Shown here in pieces: positions 45,229 through 52,401 of a DNA stretch of 64,000 nt (position 1 is its first letter; each line of letters begins with the position of its first letter). Position numbers and translations under genes: made by a program. The stretch comes from Streptomyces albipurpureus. Its GTDB lineage: Bacteria > Actinomycetota > Actinomycetes > Streptomycetales > Streptomycetaceae. The stretch spans positions 261,474-325,473 of the forward strand of contig NZ_JAMQAW010000007.1 in assembly GCF_023701525.1 (NCBI RefSeq), written 5' to 3'. The notes under the pieces were generated by a model, which saw nothing but the letters and a program-made list of their open reading frames with translations, did not search any database and was not told where the DNA came from.

Positions 45229-46326
45229 TCAGCGGCCGTCGCCCGGGACCTGGTTCCGTGAGGCGGGGTGCGTACCGGTTGGCGGGCGGTTCAGAGCGAT
45301 GCGGGCGCCCCCGATCCGGGGGTACAGGCAGGCGTACTGAGCGGCCTGGTCGCGGCAGCTCTGCCACCCGATCCTCGTGAGTGACATCTTGACCGCCTCC
45401 GGCGTCGACCGCTCCATGAAGACGAAATCCCGTGCCGTCAGGCCACCCCAGATGACGTGCGCCTCTTCGTCGAAGGGCACCCAAACAGAGTTGTGCGTCA
45501 GCAGAGTGACCATGGTTCGCCACTGCTGGGCGGTCATTGCCTCGGCGAGGAAGCGCACAAGCCTCCCAGCAGCTGCGGAATGCCGGAACTCGATCGTGTT
45601 CTCCAGGTGCGCCGCCGCTCTGGCGGCTTCGTCCGAACTACGTTTGTTCTGAGCGTAGGCGGCGTTGACACCGAAAACGTCTCGCCTCTGGAGTAGGGAT
45701 CGGTAGATCCCGAGCTCGTGGTTGACGAGTCGACACACAACGCCCGCAGGTCGTCGCAGCAGCTTCGTGATTTCCAGGAGGGCGGGATCGTCAGGATCGA
45801 CCACTGCCGGCCGGAACCGGAGATGGGCGCGACGGAAGATCCCGTCCAGGTGGCGTGCGATGCTCTTGCGTCGCCTGGCCGCCATGGGGTGGTTGTCGAG
45901 CGCCCGGTGCACCATCGCTAGGGGGATACCGAGGGCCTCGGCCAGCCGTAGCGGCAGCGTTCCGTCATCACGGGCTGGCAGTAGGGCTTGGTTCTCGATG
46001 TTGCGGTAGGTCGTTCGGCTGATACCGACGTGCCGGGCGAGCTCGGCGGCGGTGAAGCCGGCGTAGCTGCGCAGATCGCTGAGCTGGTTCTGTCCGCGGG
46101 TGGGCTGGTGGAGTTCACGGGGAGGGACACCGAAGAGTTGGGCCATCATGAGGATGCGTCCGGGCTCGGGTACCGATGTGCCAGATTCATAGGCCAGCAC
46201 CCGGGCCTTGGAGGTACCCAGCAGGCGGGCCAAGTCAGCGGCACTGAGCAGCCGGCCCTCCACCTCTCTGCTGGTACGCAGCATGCGCAGAATCCCTGGT
46301 TCGAACTTTGCAGTACCTCGCGCCAT
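45229..46326 (-). CDS. Tandem-HTH (XRE) regulator with MmyB-like sensor half
   Basis: 365 residues from an ATG at 46326 behind GGGGGGAG. Two XRE-type HTH units: about 25-72 (LSAADLARLLGTSKARVLAY) and about 88-140 (FTAAELARHVGISRTTYRNI). The remaining ~220 residues (RPAGVVCRLVNHELGIYRSL, WRTMVTLLTHNSVWVPFDEE) are mixed alpha/beta without known motif, perhaps a ligand sensor. Two 18-base direct repeats lie upstream and may be its own operator. The 76-residue acidic protein gene lies upstream on the same strand. Confidence 0.8.
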   Translation of the reverse strand: MARGTAKFEPGILRMLRTSREVEGRLLSAADLARLLGTSKARVLAYESGTSVPEPGRILMMAQLFGVPPRELHQPTRGQNQLSDLRSYAGFTAAELARHVGISRTTYRNIENQALLPARDDGTLPLRLAEALGIPLAMVHRALDNHPMAARRRKSIARHLDGIFRRAHLRFRPAVVDPDDPALLEITKLLRRPAGVVCRLVNHELGIYRSLLQRRDVFGVNAAYAQNKRSSDEAARAAAHLENTIEFRHSAAAGRLVRFLAEAMTAQQWRTMVTLLTHNSVWVPFDEEAHVIWGGLTARDFVFMERSTPEAVKMSLTRIGWQSCRDQAAQYACLYPRIGGARIALNRPPTGTHPASRNQVPGDGR

Positions 46327-46361
46327 TTCAGGCTCCCCCCAGCAGGTGACTGGTTGCCCAC

Positions 46362-46463
46362 GGTACCGTTTAGGGGCAATCTGACGCATGGCTATCCACG
46401 CAGACGGGTGAAAGTTGGCATCACTGCTGGTCAACAAGCACCCGAGGTATCGTTTAGGGTCAA
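46362..46463. promoter_or_regulatory. Two 18-bp direct repeats upstream of the tandem-HTH gene
   Basis: GGTACCGTTTAGGGGCAA at 46362-46379 and GGTATCGTTTAGGGTCAA at 46446-46463 differ at two positions and lie 84 bases apart, eight helical turns. On the minus strand each begins TTGMCC, -35-like. They suit an operator for the tandem-HTH protein. No further gene is seen in 46327-46652. Confidence 0.5.
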
Positions 46464-46652
46464 AATGTGTTCTGCTGCACGCGTACGGCAGGCAGTGTCG
46501 TTCCGTCAGCGAGATGCAGGCAATGCGAAGTCCCCCACATGCGGGGGTGTATCAGAAGAGCGCCGAAATGGAGATGGACCCGCGTCCAGGAGTGGAATCT
46601 AGAACGCGGGTCCCCGCCGGTTTCGGCACCAGGCGGCGGGTGAGGAGCTAAC

Positions 46653-46886
46653 TCATCCGCCGCTGCTCTTGATCAGTTCCAGGAGCAGATCGGTGACGAG
46701 ATTCGACATGATCTCGATCACCAACCGGTTCCAGAACTGCCTCGAAGCGATGCCGCGATCCGGCTCGTCGTGATCCCGCTGGTCCGCGGTCGATTCCTCC
46801 CGGGCCGCCTCCTCAGGGTTATCATCCTGATTCCACGGTTCCGGAAGTTCATCGTCCGGGTCCTGAGACCTCTCCGAGTCGGCCAT
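46653..46886 (-). CDS. Small acidic protein with amphipathic C-terminal helix
   Basis: 77 residues from the ATG at 46886. The first ~47 are extremely acidic (DPDDELPEPWNQDDNPEEAA). The last ~28 form a hydrophobic/amphipathic helix (FWNRLVIEIMSNLVTDLLLE). This looks like a membrane-associating peptide with an intrinsically disordered head. No family known. It lies about 300 bases upstream of the tandem-HTH gene on the same strand. Confidence 0.6.
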   Translation of the reverse strand: MADSERSQDPDDELPEPWNQDDNPEEAAREESTADQRDHDEPDRGIASRQFWNRLVIEIMSNLVTDLLLELIKSSGG

Positions 46887-47522
46887 CCGAATCGTCCGTC
46901 TCCCTTCCTGTTGGGTGCTCGGGCCGGCTGGCCCGCGGGAACCCACCGGATCAAGCGCCGGATGGAAGACGTGTGGGATGAGAGTACCGGGTCAGACGCT
47001 GGGCTACGGCTCGCCATAGCCCCCTTCTGTAAGGTCTTTGAATAAATTACGGCCGCAAAGTGCCAAGAACTGAGCGTAGTTGTATTCCGGGTTCGTCCAA
47101 CTTGTCATTTCTGAGCGGATTCTGACAGTGAGTCTGGGTGGATATGAGGCTTTCACCCCTACCCCCTTGAGGGACCACTCAGGACGGAACCACCTCCTGT
47201 TGAGACTGTCGGCGACATCAGCACTTGCACGGTGCATGCCAGGGATCGGAAAGTACGTCAAAGATGGTCAGCCCCTCCACCCCTTCGAGTGTTTGTACTA
47301 GAGCACGGCCCCAACCCAATACCCGAATCCGCATCGGAGCCCGCCTTGCGAACTCCGAACTGAGGCCGTCAGCGACAGGAGGGGCTGTGGTTCGGTTGCG
47401 GCCCGCCGGTCGCACTATCCACCAAAAGGGATCACTCCAAGACACGGCCTAGGGGCCAATGGGAAGCTCGCTCCCTCCGCTCTCATCGTCGTGGTCGGGT
47501 CACCCGTCGATCGGAATGAGCA
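46887..47522. other. Lower-GC intergenic stretch
   Basis: The section 47030-47130 is visibly richer in A and T than the surroundings, which suggests a promoter for the acidic-protein gene or foreign DNA. A leftward 85-residue frame (47004-47261) contains a TTA codon but no recognisable domain or clear ribosome site; I do not call it. Confidence 0.4.
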
Positions 47523-48473
47523 TCACTCCGCCACATCGACAGCGCCCTGCGCGGTCAGCCGCTCACGCAGTACCGCGATACGTTGCGCGACCTCGTCGAT
47601 CTCCCGCTGAACCGTGCTGGTCGCCGAGTCGGTGGCAGCCAGGTGCTGAAGCAGCTCCCGCCTTCGGGAAACACTCGCGTCATTCTCGAACCACGCGTCG
47701 AGAATGTTCCTGTCCTCGCGATGCGGACCAGGTCGACTGTCCGCGAACGCGCGGTACTTGGCCAAGTACTCAGCGCGCTGCTTCACATGGACTGCACGGG
47801 CCCTCGTCAGCTGTTTCAACCGCTGCTCGGCAGTCCGCAAGTTCGAACGAAGCTGCTCTCTCGGGTCGCCGCTGCCTACGCCGCGCCGAAGGGCCCGGTC
47901 GTACTGAGCGGTCTGATGGGCGCGTTCCCAAGCGCTCTCCCACACACCGGTCTCGACTCCATCAGTCACACTGCATGCCCGAACGAAGGCAATCAGCAGA
48001 TCTCTGCTGGGAATTGACTGTCCTCTCAGCAACCGGCTGACACTACTGCGGGGCAGACCCCCGAATCGGCCGACGGCTGTCGCCTCCAGTTGGCGAAGTG
48101 ACGGGCTGCCAGCTCTCCGGTACAGCTCCAGTACCGCGGCACGCAACTGGGCGAAGCTACGGATGTAGTCGGGCAACATCGCCACTGTCCCTTCGTCATC
48201 CGCCTTCCTGTATGTGGTGTACCGAGCTCTGCGCCATAAGGCCGCCGCCTTTCGGGGGTCGCCGCCGCAGCCTTGAGCGAACGCCTCCACGACGGTTGAG
48301 CTGGGCAGTCTTTCTCCACTCGCCGCGCGGGAGAGCGAGGATGTGCTGTATCCAGTGTGTGCGGCAAGCTGTGCGTAGGTCATCCCAGAGCGCTTGCGCT
48401 GGGAACGAAGCCACAGCGCCAGTTCGCGGACAGGCCTGCTCTGGGTGCGCACAGGAGCCTCTCGGCGCCCCAT
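47523..48473 (-). CDS. HTH regulator with second HTH-like unit and coiled coil
   Basis: 316 residues. The N-terminal HTH (MTYAQLAAHTGYSTSSLSRA, then QGCGGDPRKAAALWRRAR, about 15-75) is the same module as in the nSTAND-WD40 protein. A related unit follows at about 107-165 (FGGLPRSSVSRLLRGQSIPS). From about 190 to the end it is coiled coil (LRSNLRTAEQRLKQLTRARA) ending in a regular heptad helix. The start at 48473 lies 8 bases after the stop of the 76-residue membrane protein gene, with no own ribosome site, which points to translational coupling. Confidence 0.8.
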   Translation of the reverse strand: MGRREAPVRTQSRPVRELALWLRSQRKRSGMTYAQLAAHTGYSTSSLSRAASGERLPSSTVVEAFAQGCGGDPRKAAALWRRARYTTYRKADDEGTVAMLPDYIRSFAQLRAAVLELYRRAGSPSLRQLEATAVGRFGGLPRSSVSRLLRGQSIPSRDLLIAFVRACSVTDGVETGVWESAWERAHQTAQYDRALRRGVGSGDPREQLRSNLRTAEQRLKQLTRARAVHVKQRAEYLAKYRAFADSRPGPHREDRNILDAWFENDASVSRRRELLQHLAATDSATSTVQREIDEVAQRIAVLRERLTAQGAVDVAE

Positions 48474-48481
48474 GGCGGGGA

Positions 48482-48712
48482 TCAGCGGCTGTAGTGCGCG
48501 GCACCAGTGGTTGTGACGCGTTGGGCGATGGGAATCACTGCCGCGACCACGGCTACGAAACTCCCGGGAGTCAGCGGCACACCAAATCCCGCGACGGCGA
48601 CGACGATCGTGGTCAACACGGTGATCGGGACGTAGGTGGGCATACCGGCGAACGGCCAGATGCCACTGGGATCCGCGCATCGGGCAACCACAACGGGCCT
48701 CTCCTCGTACAT
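48482..48712 (-). CDS. 76-residue membrane protein coupled to the HTH gene
   Basis: ATG at 48712 with an AGAGGC-like site. Two hydrophobic stretches: YVPITVLTTIVVAVAGFGV (about 27-45) and SFVAVVAAVIPIAQRV (about 51-66), after a polar N-terminus with one Cys. It precedes the 316-residue HTH gene by 8 bases, so the two are almost certainly made together. Function unknown; a membrane tether for the regulator is one option. Confidence 0.65.
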   Translation of the reverse strand: MYEERPVVVARCADPSGIWPFAGMPTYVPITVLTTIVVAVAGFGVPLTPGSFVAVVAAVIPIAQRVTTTGAAHYSR

Positions 48713-49564
48713 ATGGCAATGCCTCTCATGGGGCTAAGGACTCCAACTACATGGCTCAACAGGGCGATTGCCGTCGCTCCTGGTGCGTCGTCAGTCTGTC
48801 ACCACGGCCAACCACCGCATAGCCTGACCAAGTCGACCGCGCCGGATTGGTGCCTCCGCGTCCCGCGACGAGGGCCGAAGGAAATAAACGACTGGAGTCC
48901 TGTCAGAAGGGCCACCTGCGGCAATGCCAAAGATTGATGCTTGGCTGTCCCGAATCTCTCTTCCGAGCCAGCCGCGCTTGCTTGAAGACTGTTCAACCGC
49001 TGAGCATCAGGTGGACGCCTCCTGGACCTCATGCTCCAGCGCCCGGGGCGCTACGGACTCCAAACAGGGCATCGGGTCGATCGCGTTGCCGCGCGGCCGC
49101 CCGAACACGTGGTACGCGCCGAGCGAACTCGGCGGGTACCCGTTCCGTCGGGGCTCCTGTCTCGGTCTACGCGCCGTTGCGGGTGTTCCAGGTCGAGGCA
49201 GCGCAGAAAGAGGCCTGCCAGCGCACATCGACGCCCCCGGAGGTCAAGCAGGTGGCAGGCGATCACAGCCATGCCTCCTGAGTGGCCGAGACCACCCAGG
49301 AGGCATGATGTCCGCGGGCGTCCACCCAGGCACTGACCCGAAGTGAGGAACAACGGTCACAGCTGGGTCGGGTGCGCGGGGGTAGTCGGGTGGGTGCCGG
49401 CGTGGCCTCCCGTGGCGCACGGCCGGTCGGCAACTCGCCGTCGGCGAACGGCGGCCGCAGCGCTACCGCCGCTCTCGACGCCTCCTCCCCACGGTCGCCG
49501 GTCTCGCTGCTGCCCGTGACCGGGCGCGATCAGGCTCCCCGGTCACGGCGCCAACCATCCTCGG
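48713..49564. other. Region with possible gene debris and a strong hairpin
   Basis: A rightward frame shows SKQGIGSIALPRGRPNTWYA and SELGGYPFRRG near 49060, protein-like but without a family or start. The rest is shadow sequence. The hairpin at 49271-49306 is listed separately. Confidence 0.35.
49271..49306. terminator. Strong hairpin, possible terminator of the arsI transcript
   Basis: Arms ATGCCTCCTG (49271-49280) and its exact complement (49297-49306), extended inside by GTGG/CCAC (49282-49285 and 49292-49295). No T-tract. It lies about 260 bases beyond the arsI stop. Confidence 0.5.
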
Positions 49565-50044
49565 TCAGCTTCCGCAGGCGCGGGACGCGGCGGCCGGAAC
49601 CGGTAGGCCCGGTTCCTGGGGGGCGTTGGTGCAGCGGGCGCTGTCGCCGTCAAGTGCGGGTGCCTTGCCCATCTGGTCGGCGTCCGCCTTGACGACATAG
49701 ACCTCCCAGGGCTCCCGGCCGGGGCCGGTCACCCAGACCTTGTCCTGGACGGCGTAGCAGCAGGAGGTGTCGTTCTCCTCGAAGGTGGCGAGCCCGGCGC
49801 CCTGCAGCCGGTCGGCGGCGGCAGTGACCTGGTCGGTGGAGGTGACCTCGACGCCGAGGTGGTCCAGGCGGGTGTCCTGGCCTTTCTCACCCTCGATGAG
49901 GACGAGCTTCAAAGGGGGCTCGACGATGGCGAAGTTCGCATAGCCGGGCCGGAGCTTGTTGGGTTCGACGCCGAACAGTTGGGTGTAGAAGGTCACCGAG
50001 GCTTCGAGATCGGCGACGTTGAGGGCGAGCTGGATACGGGACAT
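49565..50044 (-). CDS. arsI: ArsI/CadI-type VOC protein (C-As lyase family)
   Basis: 159 residues. VOC domain: SRIQLALNVADLEASVTFYT, then FGVEPNKLRPGYANFAIVEP and LDHLGVEVTS. The motif TSCCYAVQDKVWV (about residues 95-107) carries the paired cysteines typical of the ArsI/CadI family, and the metal ligands (His near 67, Glu near 117 in PWEVYVV) are in place. Known ArsI enzymes demethylate trivalent organoarsenicals. The ATG at 50044 is divergent from arsR, the usual arrangement. The C-terminal ~30 residues are Pro/Ala-rich and variable. Confidence 0.9.
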   Translation of the reverse strand: MSRIQLALNVADLEASVTFYTQLFGVEPNKLRPGYANFAIVEPPLKLVLIEGEKGQDTRLDHLGVEVTSTDQVTAAADRLQGAGLATFEENDTSCCYAVQDKVWVTGPGREPWEVYVVKADADQMGKAPALDGDSARCTNAPQEPGLPVPAAASRACGS

Positions 50045-50124
50045 GACTGTCTCCCCGATCGACCTATATTGAAATCTGTCGATACAACCTTGCGTCTTGA
50101 TTCGAAAAACGTCAACATAGAAGC
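50045..50124. promoter_or_regulatory. Divergent ars promoter with inverted repeat
   Basis: The 80 bases between arsI and arsR are AT-rich compared with the rest. They contain ATCGAC (50058-50063) and GTCGAT (50078-50083) in inverted order, 14 bases apart. This is a candidate ArsR operator controlling both directions. Confidence 0.55.
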
Positions 50125-50514
50125 ATGTCGAAACAAGAGCTTCCGGTGATCGACCAGGACACCGCGGCGGAGGGCTGCCGCCCTGGACTGCTGTCGGCGC
50201 CACTCGACGAGGACCAGGCGGCCGTACTGGCGAAGGTCTTCAAGGCCCTTGGTGATCCGGTGCGGCTGCGGCTGCTGTCGATGATCGCCTCCCGCGCGGG
50301 CGGCGAGGTCTGCGTCTGCGACCTCACTCCGGCGTTCGACCTGTCCCAGCCAACGATCTCCCACCACCTCAAGCTCCTGCGCGAGGCCGGGCTGATCGCC
50401 TCCGAACGGCGCGGGACCTGGGTGTACTACCGGCTGCTGCCCGAGATGACCGACAGGCTGGCGGGCATCCTCACCCGTCCCGCCGCACTGGTCGTCCCCG
50501 AGCCGGCCGCGTGA
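50125..50514 (+). CDS. arsR: ArsR-family arsenic-responsive repressor
   Basis: 129 residues. Winged HTH: VFKALGDPVRLRLLSMIAS (about 36-54), LSQPTISHHLKLLREAGLI (about 74-92) and the wing SERRGTWVYYRL. The As(III)-binding pair is in GEVCVCDLT (about 61-69) at the start of the recognition helices. On binding arsenite it should release the promoter. Its stop overlaps the GTG of acr3 (GTGA). Confidence 0.93.
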   Translation: MSKQELPVIDQDTAAEGCRPGLLSAPLDEDQAAVLAKVFKALGDPVRLRLLSMIASRAGGEVCVCDLTPAFDLSQPTISHHLKLLREAGLIASERRGTWVYYRLLPEMTDRLAGILTRPAALVVPEPAA

Positions 50515-51623
50515 GCGCTCCTGCGGTGGCAGGGGCGCCGGTGCCAGCACGGCTCTCCTTCCTCGACCGCTACCTCGCCTTGTGGATCCTCGCCGCGATG
50601 GCCGCGGGCCTCGGCCTCGGACGCCTCAGTCCGGGGCTCGGCGACTCGCTGGCCAAGGTGACCGTGGCCGGGGTGTCGCTGCCGATCGCGCTCGGGCTGC
50701 TCGTGATGATGTACCCGGTCCTGGCCAAGGTCCGCTACGACCGCCTCGACACCGTCACGCGCGATCGTCGCCTGCTCATCTCCTCGCTGGTGCTGAACTG
50801 GATCGTGGGCCCGGCGCTGATGTTCGCCCTCGCTTGGATCTTCCTGCCGGACCTGCACGAGTATCGGACCGGGCTGATCATCGTTGGGCTCGCCCGCTGC
50901 ATCGCCATGGTCATCATCTGGAACGACCTCGCCTGCGGTGACCGCGAGGCCGCCGCCGTCCTCGTCGCTCTGAACTCCGTCTTCCAGGTGCTGGCCTTCG
51001 GCCTGCTCGGCTGGTTCTACCTCGACCTCCTGCCCGGCTGGCTCGGCCTGGCGACCACTGGACTGAACGCCTCCTTCTGGGAGATCGCCCGCGCCGTCCT
51101 CATCTTCCTCGGCATCCCGCTCGCCGCCGGGTTCCTCACCCGCCGCGTCAGCGAGAAGACCCGGGGACGCGACTGGTACGAGTCCTCGTTCCTTCCCCGG
51201 ATCGGACCGTTCGCCCTGTACGGACTGCTGTTCACCATCGTGGTGCTCTTCGCCCTCCAGGGCGAGGCCATCACCTCCCAGCCATGGGACGTCGCCCGCA
51301 TCGCCCTCCCTCTGCTCGTGTACTTCGCCCTCATGTGGGCCGGGTCCATGGCGCTGGGCCGCGCGGTCGGACTGGACTACCCGAGGGCGACGACACTGGC
51401 GTTCACCGCCGCGGGCAACAACTTCGAACTCGCCATCGCGGTCGCCATCGCCACCTTCGGCGCGACCTCCGGGCAGGCTCTCGCAGGCGTGGTCGGGCCG
51501 CTGATCGAGGTCCCGGTCCTGATCGGCCTGGTCTATGTCGCCCTCCGCGCCCGCCGCCACTTCCCCCAAGCCGCCACAGCTGCCGATCCAGCCGTCCCCT
51601 CCAAAGGCCCCGCCCATGTCTGA
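50511..51623 (+). CDS. acr3: Acr3-family arsenite efflux permease
   Basis: 370 residues, about ten membrane helices. Typical Acr3 elements: FLDRYLALWILAAMAAGLGL at the start, LGLLVMMYPVLAKVRY (about 61-76), VGLARCIAMVIIWNDLACGD (about 124-143) with the essential Cys, and TLAFTAAGNNFELAIAVAIA (about 294-313). It extrudes arsenite using the proton gradient. Translationally coupled to arsR and overlapping arsC by 8 bases. Confidence 0.95.
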   Translation: MSAPAVAGAPVPARLSFLDRYLALWILAAMAAGLGLGRLSPGLGDSLAKVTVAGVSLPIALGLLVMMYPVLAKVRYDRLDTVTRDRRLLISSLVLNWIVGPALMFALAWIFLPDLHEYRTGLIIVGLARCIAMVIIWNDLACGDREAAAVLVALNSVFQVLAFGLLGWFYLDLLPGWLGLATTGLNASFWEIARAVLIFLGIPLAAGFLTRRVSEKTRGRDWYESSFLPRIGPFALYGLLFTIVVLFALQGEAITSQPWDVARIALPLLVYFALMWAGSMALGRAVGLDYPRATTLAFTAAGNNFELAIAVAIATFGATSGQALAGVVGPLIEVPVLIGLVYVALRARRHFPQAATAADPAVPSKGPAHV

Positions 51624-52023
51624 GCCCAAGCCCTCGGTGCTGTTCGTCTGCGTCCACAACGCAGGCCGCTCCCAGATGGCCGCCGCCTTCCTCACTCACC
51701 TGGCCGGAGACCGGATCGAGGTCCGCTCCGCCGGATCCGCCCCCGCCGACACCGTCAACGCGGCCGTCATCGAGGCGATGGCCGAGACCGGCATCGACAT
51801 CACCGCCGAGACTCCGAAGATCCTCACCACCGAGGCGGTGCAGGCGTCCGACGTGGTCATCACCATGGGCTGCGGCGACACCTGCCCCGTCTTCCCCGGC
51901 AAGCAGTACCTCGACTGGAAGCTGGCGGACCCGGCCGGACAGGGAGTCGACGCCGTCCGACCGATCCGCGACGAGATCGAGGAGCGCGTCCGGCGCCTAC
52001 TCACCGAGCTCCAGCCGCACTGA
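51616..52023 (+). CDS. arsC: Arsenate reductase, low-molecular-weight phosphatase type
   Basis: 135 residues. P-loop CVHNAGRS (about 12-19) with the catalytic Cys and Arg. The further redox cysteines are in MGCGDTCPVFPG (about 89-100), as in thioredoxin- or mycothiol-linked ArsC. DPAGQGVDAVRPIRDEIEER closes the fold. It reduces arsenate to arsenite for Acr3. The ATG at 51616 lies inside the end of acr3. Confidence 0.94.
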   Translation: MSEPKPSVLFVCVHNAGRSQMAAAFLTHLAGDRIEVRSAGSAPADTVNAAVIEAMAETGIDITAETPKILTTEAVQASDVVITMGCGDTCPVFPGKQYLDWKLADPAGQGVDAVRPIRDEIEERVRRLLTELQPH

Positions 52024-52401
52024 CACCCCATGCACACCATCGTTCAGATGTACGCACATTCCGACGGGACGCTTCGGAACATCGTGGCGAGGTGGCCGGA
52101 ATCATGCGGGCCCGCGGGGATAAGTACCGATGTCAACGATTCCGCCCCGGCGCGCGCCGTGACGGTGCCATGCTGAACGCGCTGACGCGGGGCGTTGCGC
52201 CGCGTTGGCTGTCGGGCATGTTCAAACCGTTGCGGACCCGTCCTGGGGCGCTGATCAGGGCGGGGCCGTGTGGCCCCAACCCCGGTCATCTTCCCTCTCC
52301 GGACTGGTCCGTGGCTGTGTGGCCGCCCCGCCACGGTTTCCCGAGGGGCTGGCCGGTCCCCACCGTCGCGGCGCGGACCAGGGAAGGGGAACACCACCAT
52401 C
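52024..52401. other. Intergenic region before the beta-propeller gene
   Basis: No gene is supported. It carries the promoter of the next gene; its GGAAGGGGAA ribosome site ends about 12 bases before the ATG at 52402. Confidence 0.5.

Noticed and set aside
46302..46310. GGTTCGAA-like tRNA T-arm string
   Set aside because: It lies inside the tandem-HTH coding region and has no matching acceptor, D or anticodon arms. No tRNA was found in the window.
46532..46547. CCCCCACATGCGGGGG hairpin resembling a type I-E CRISPR repeat
   Set aside because: Only one copy is present, with no spacers and no cas genes in the window.
47004..47261. 85-residue minus frame with a TTA codon
   Set aside because: No clear ribosome site or domain, and the region looks like promoter DNA.
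50427..51695. 422-residue minus-strand frame
   Set aside because: Asp/Gly-rich shadow of acr3.
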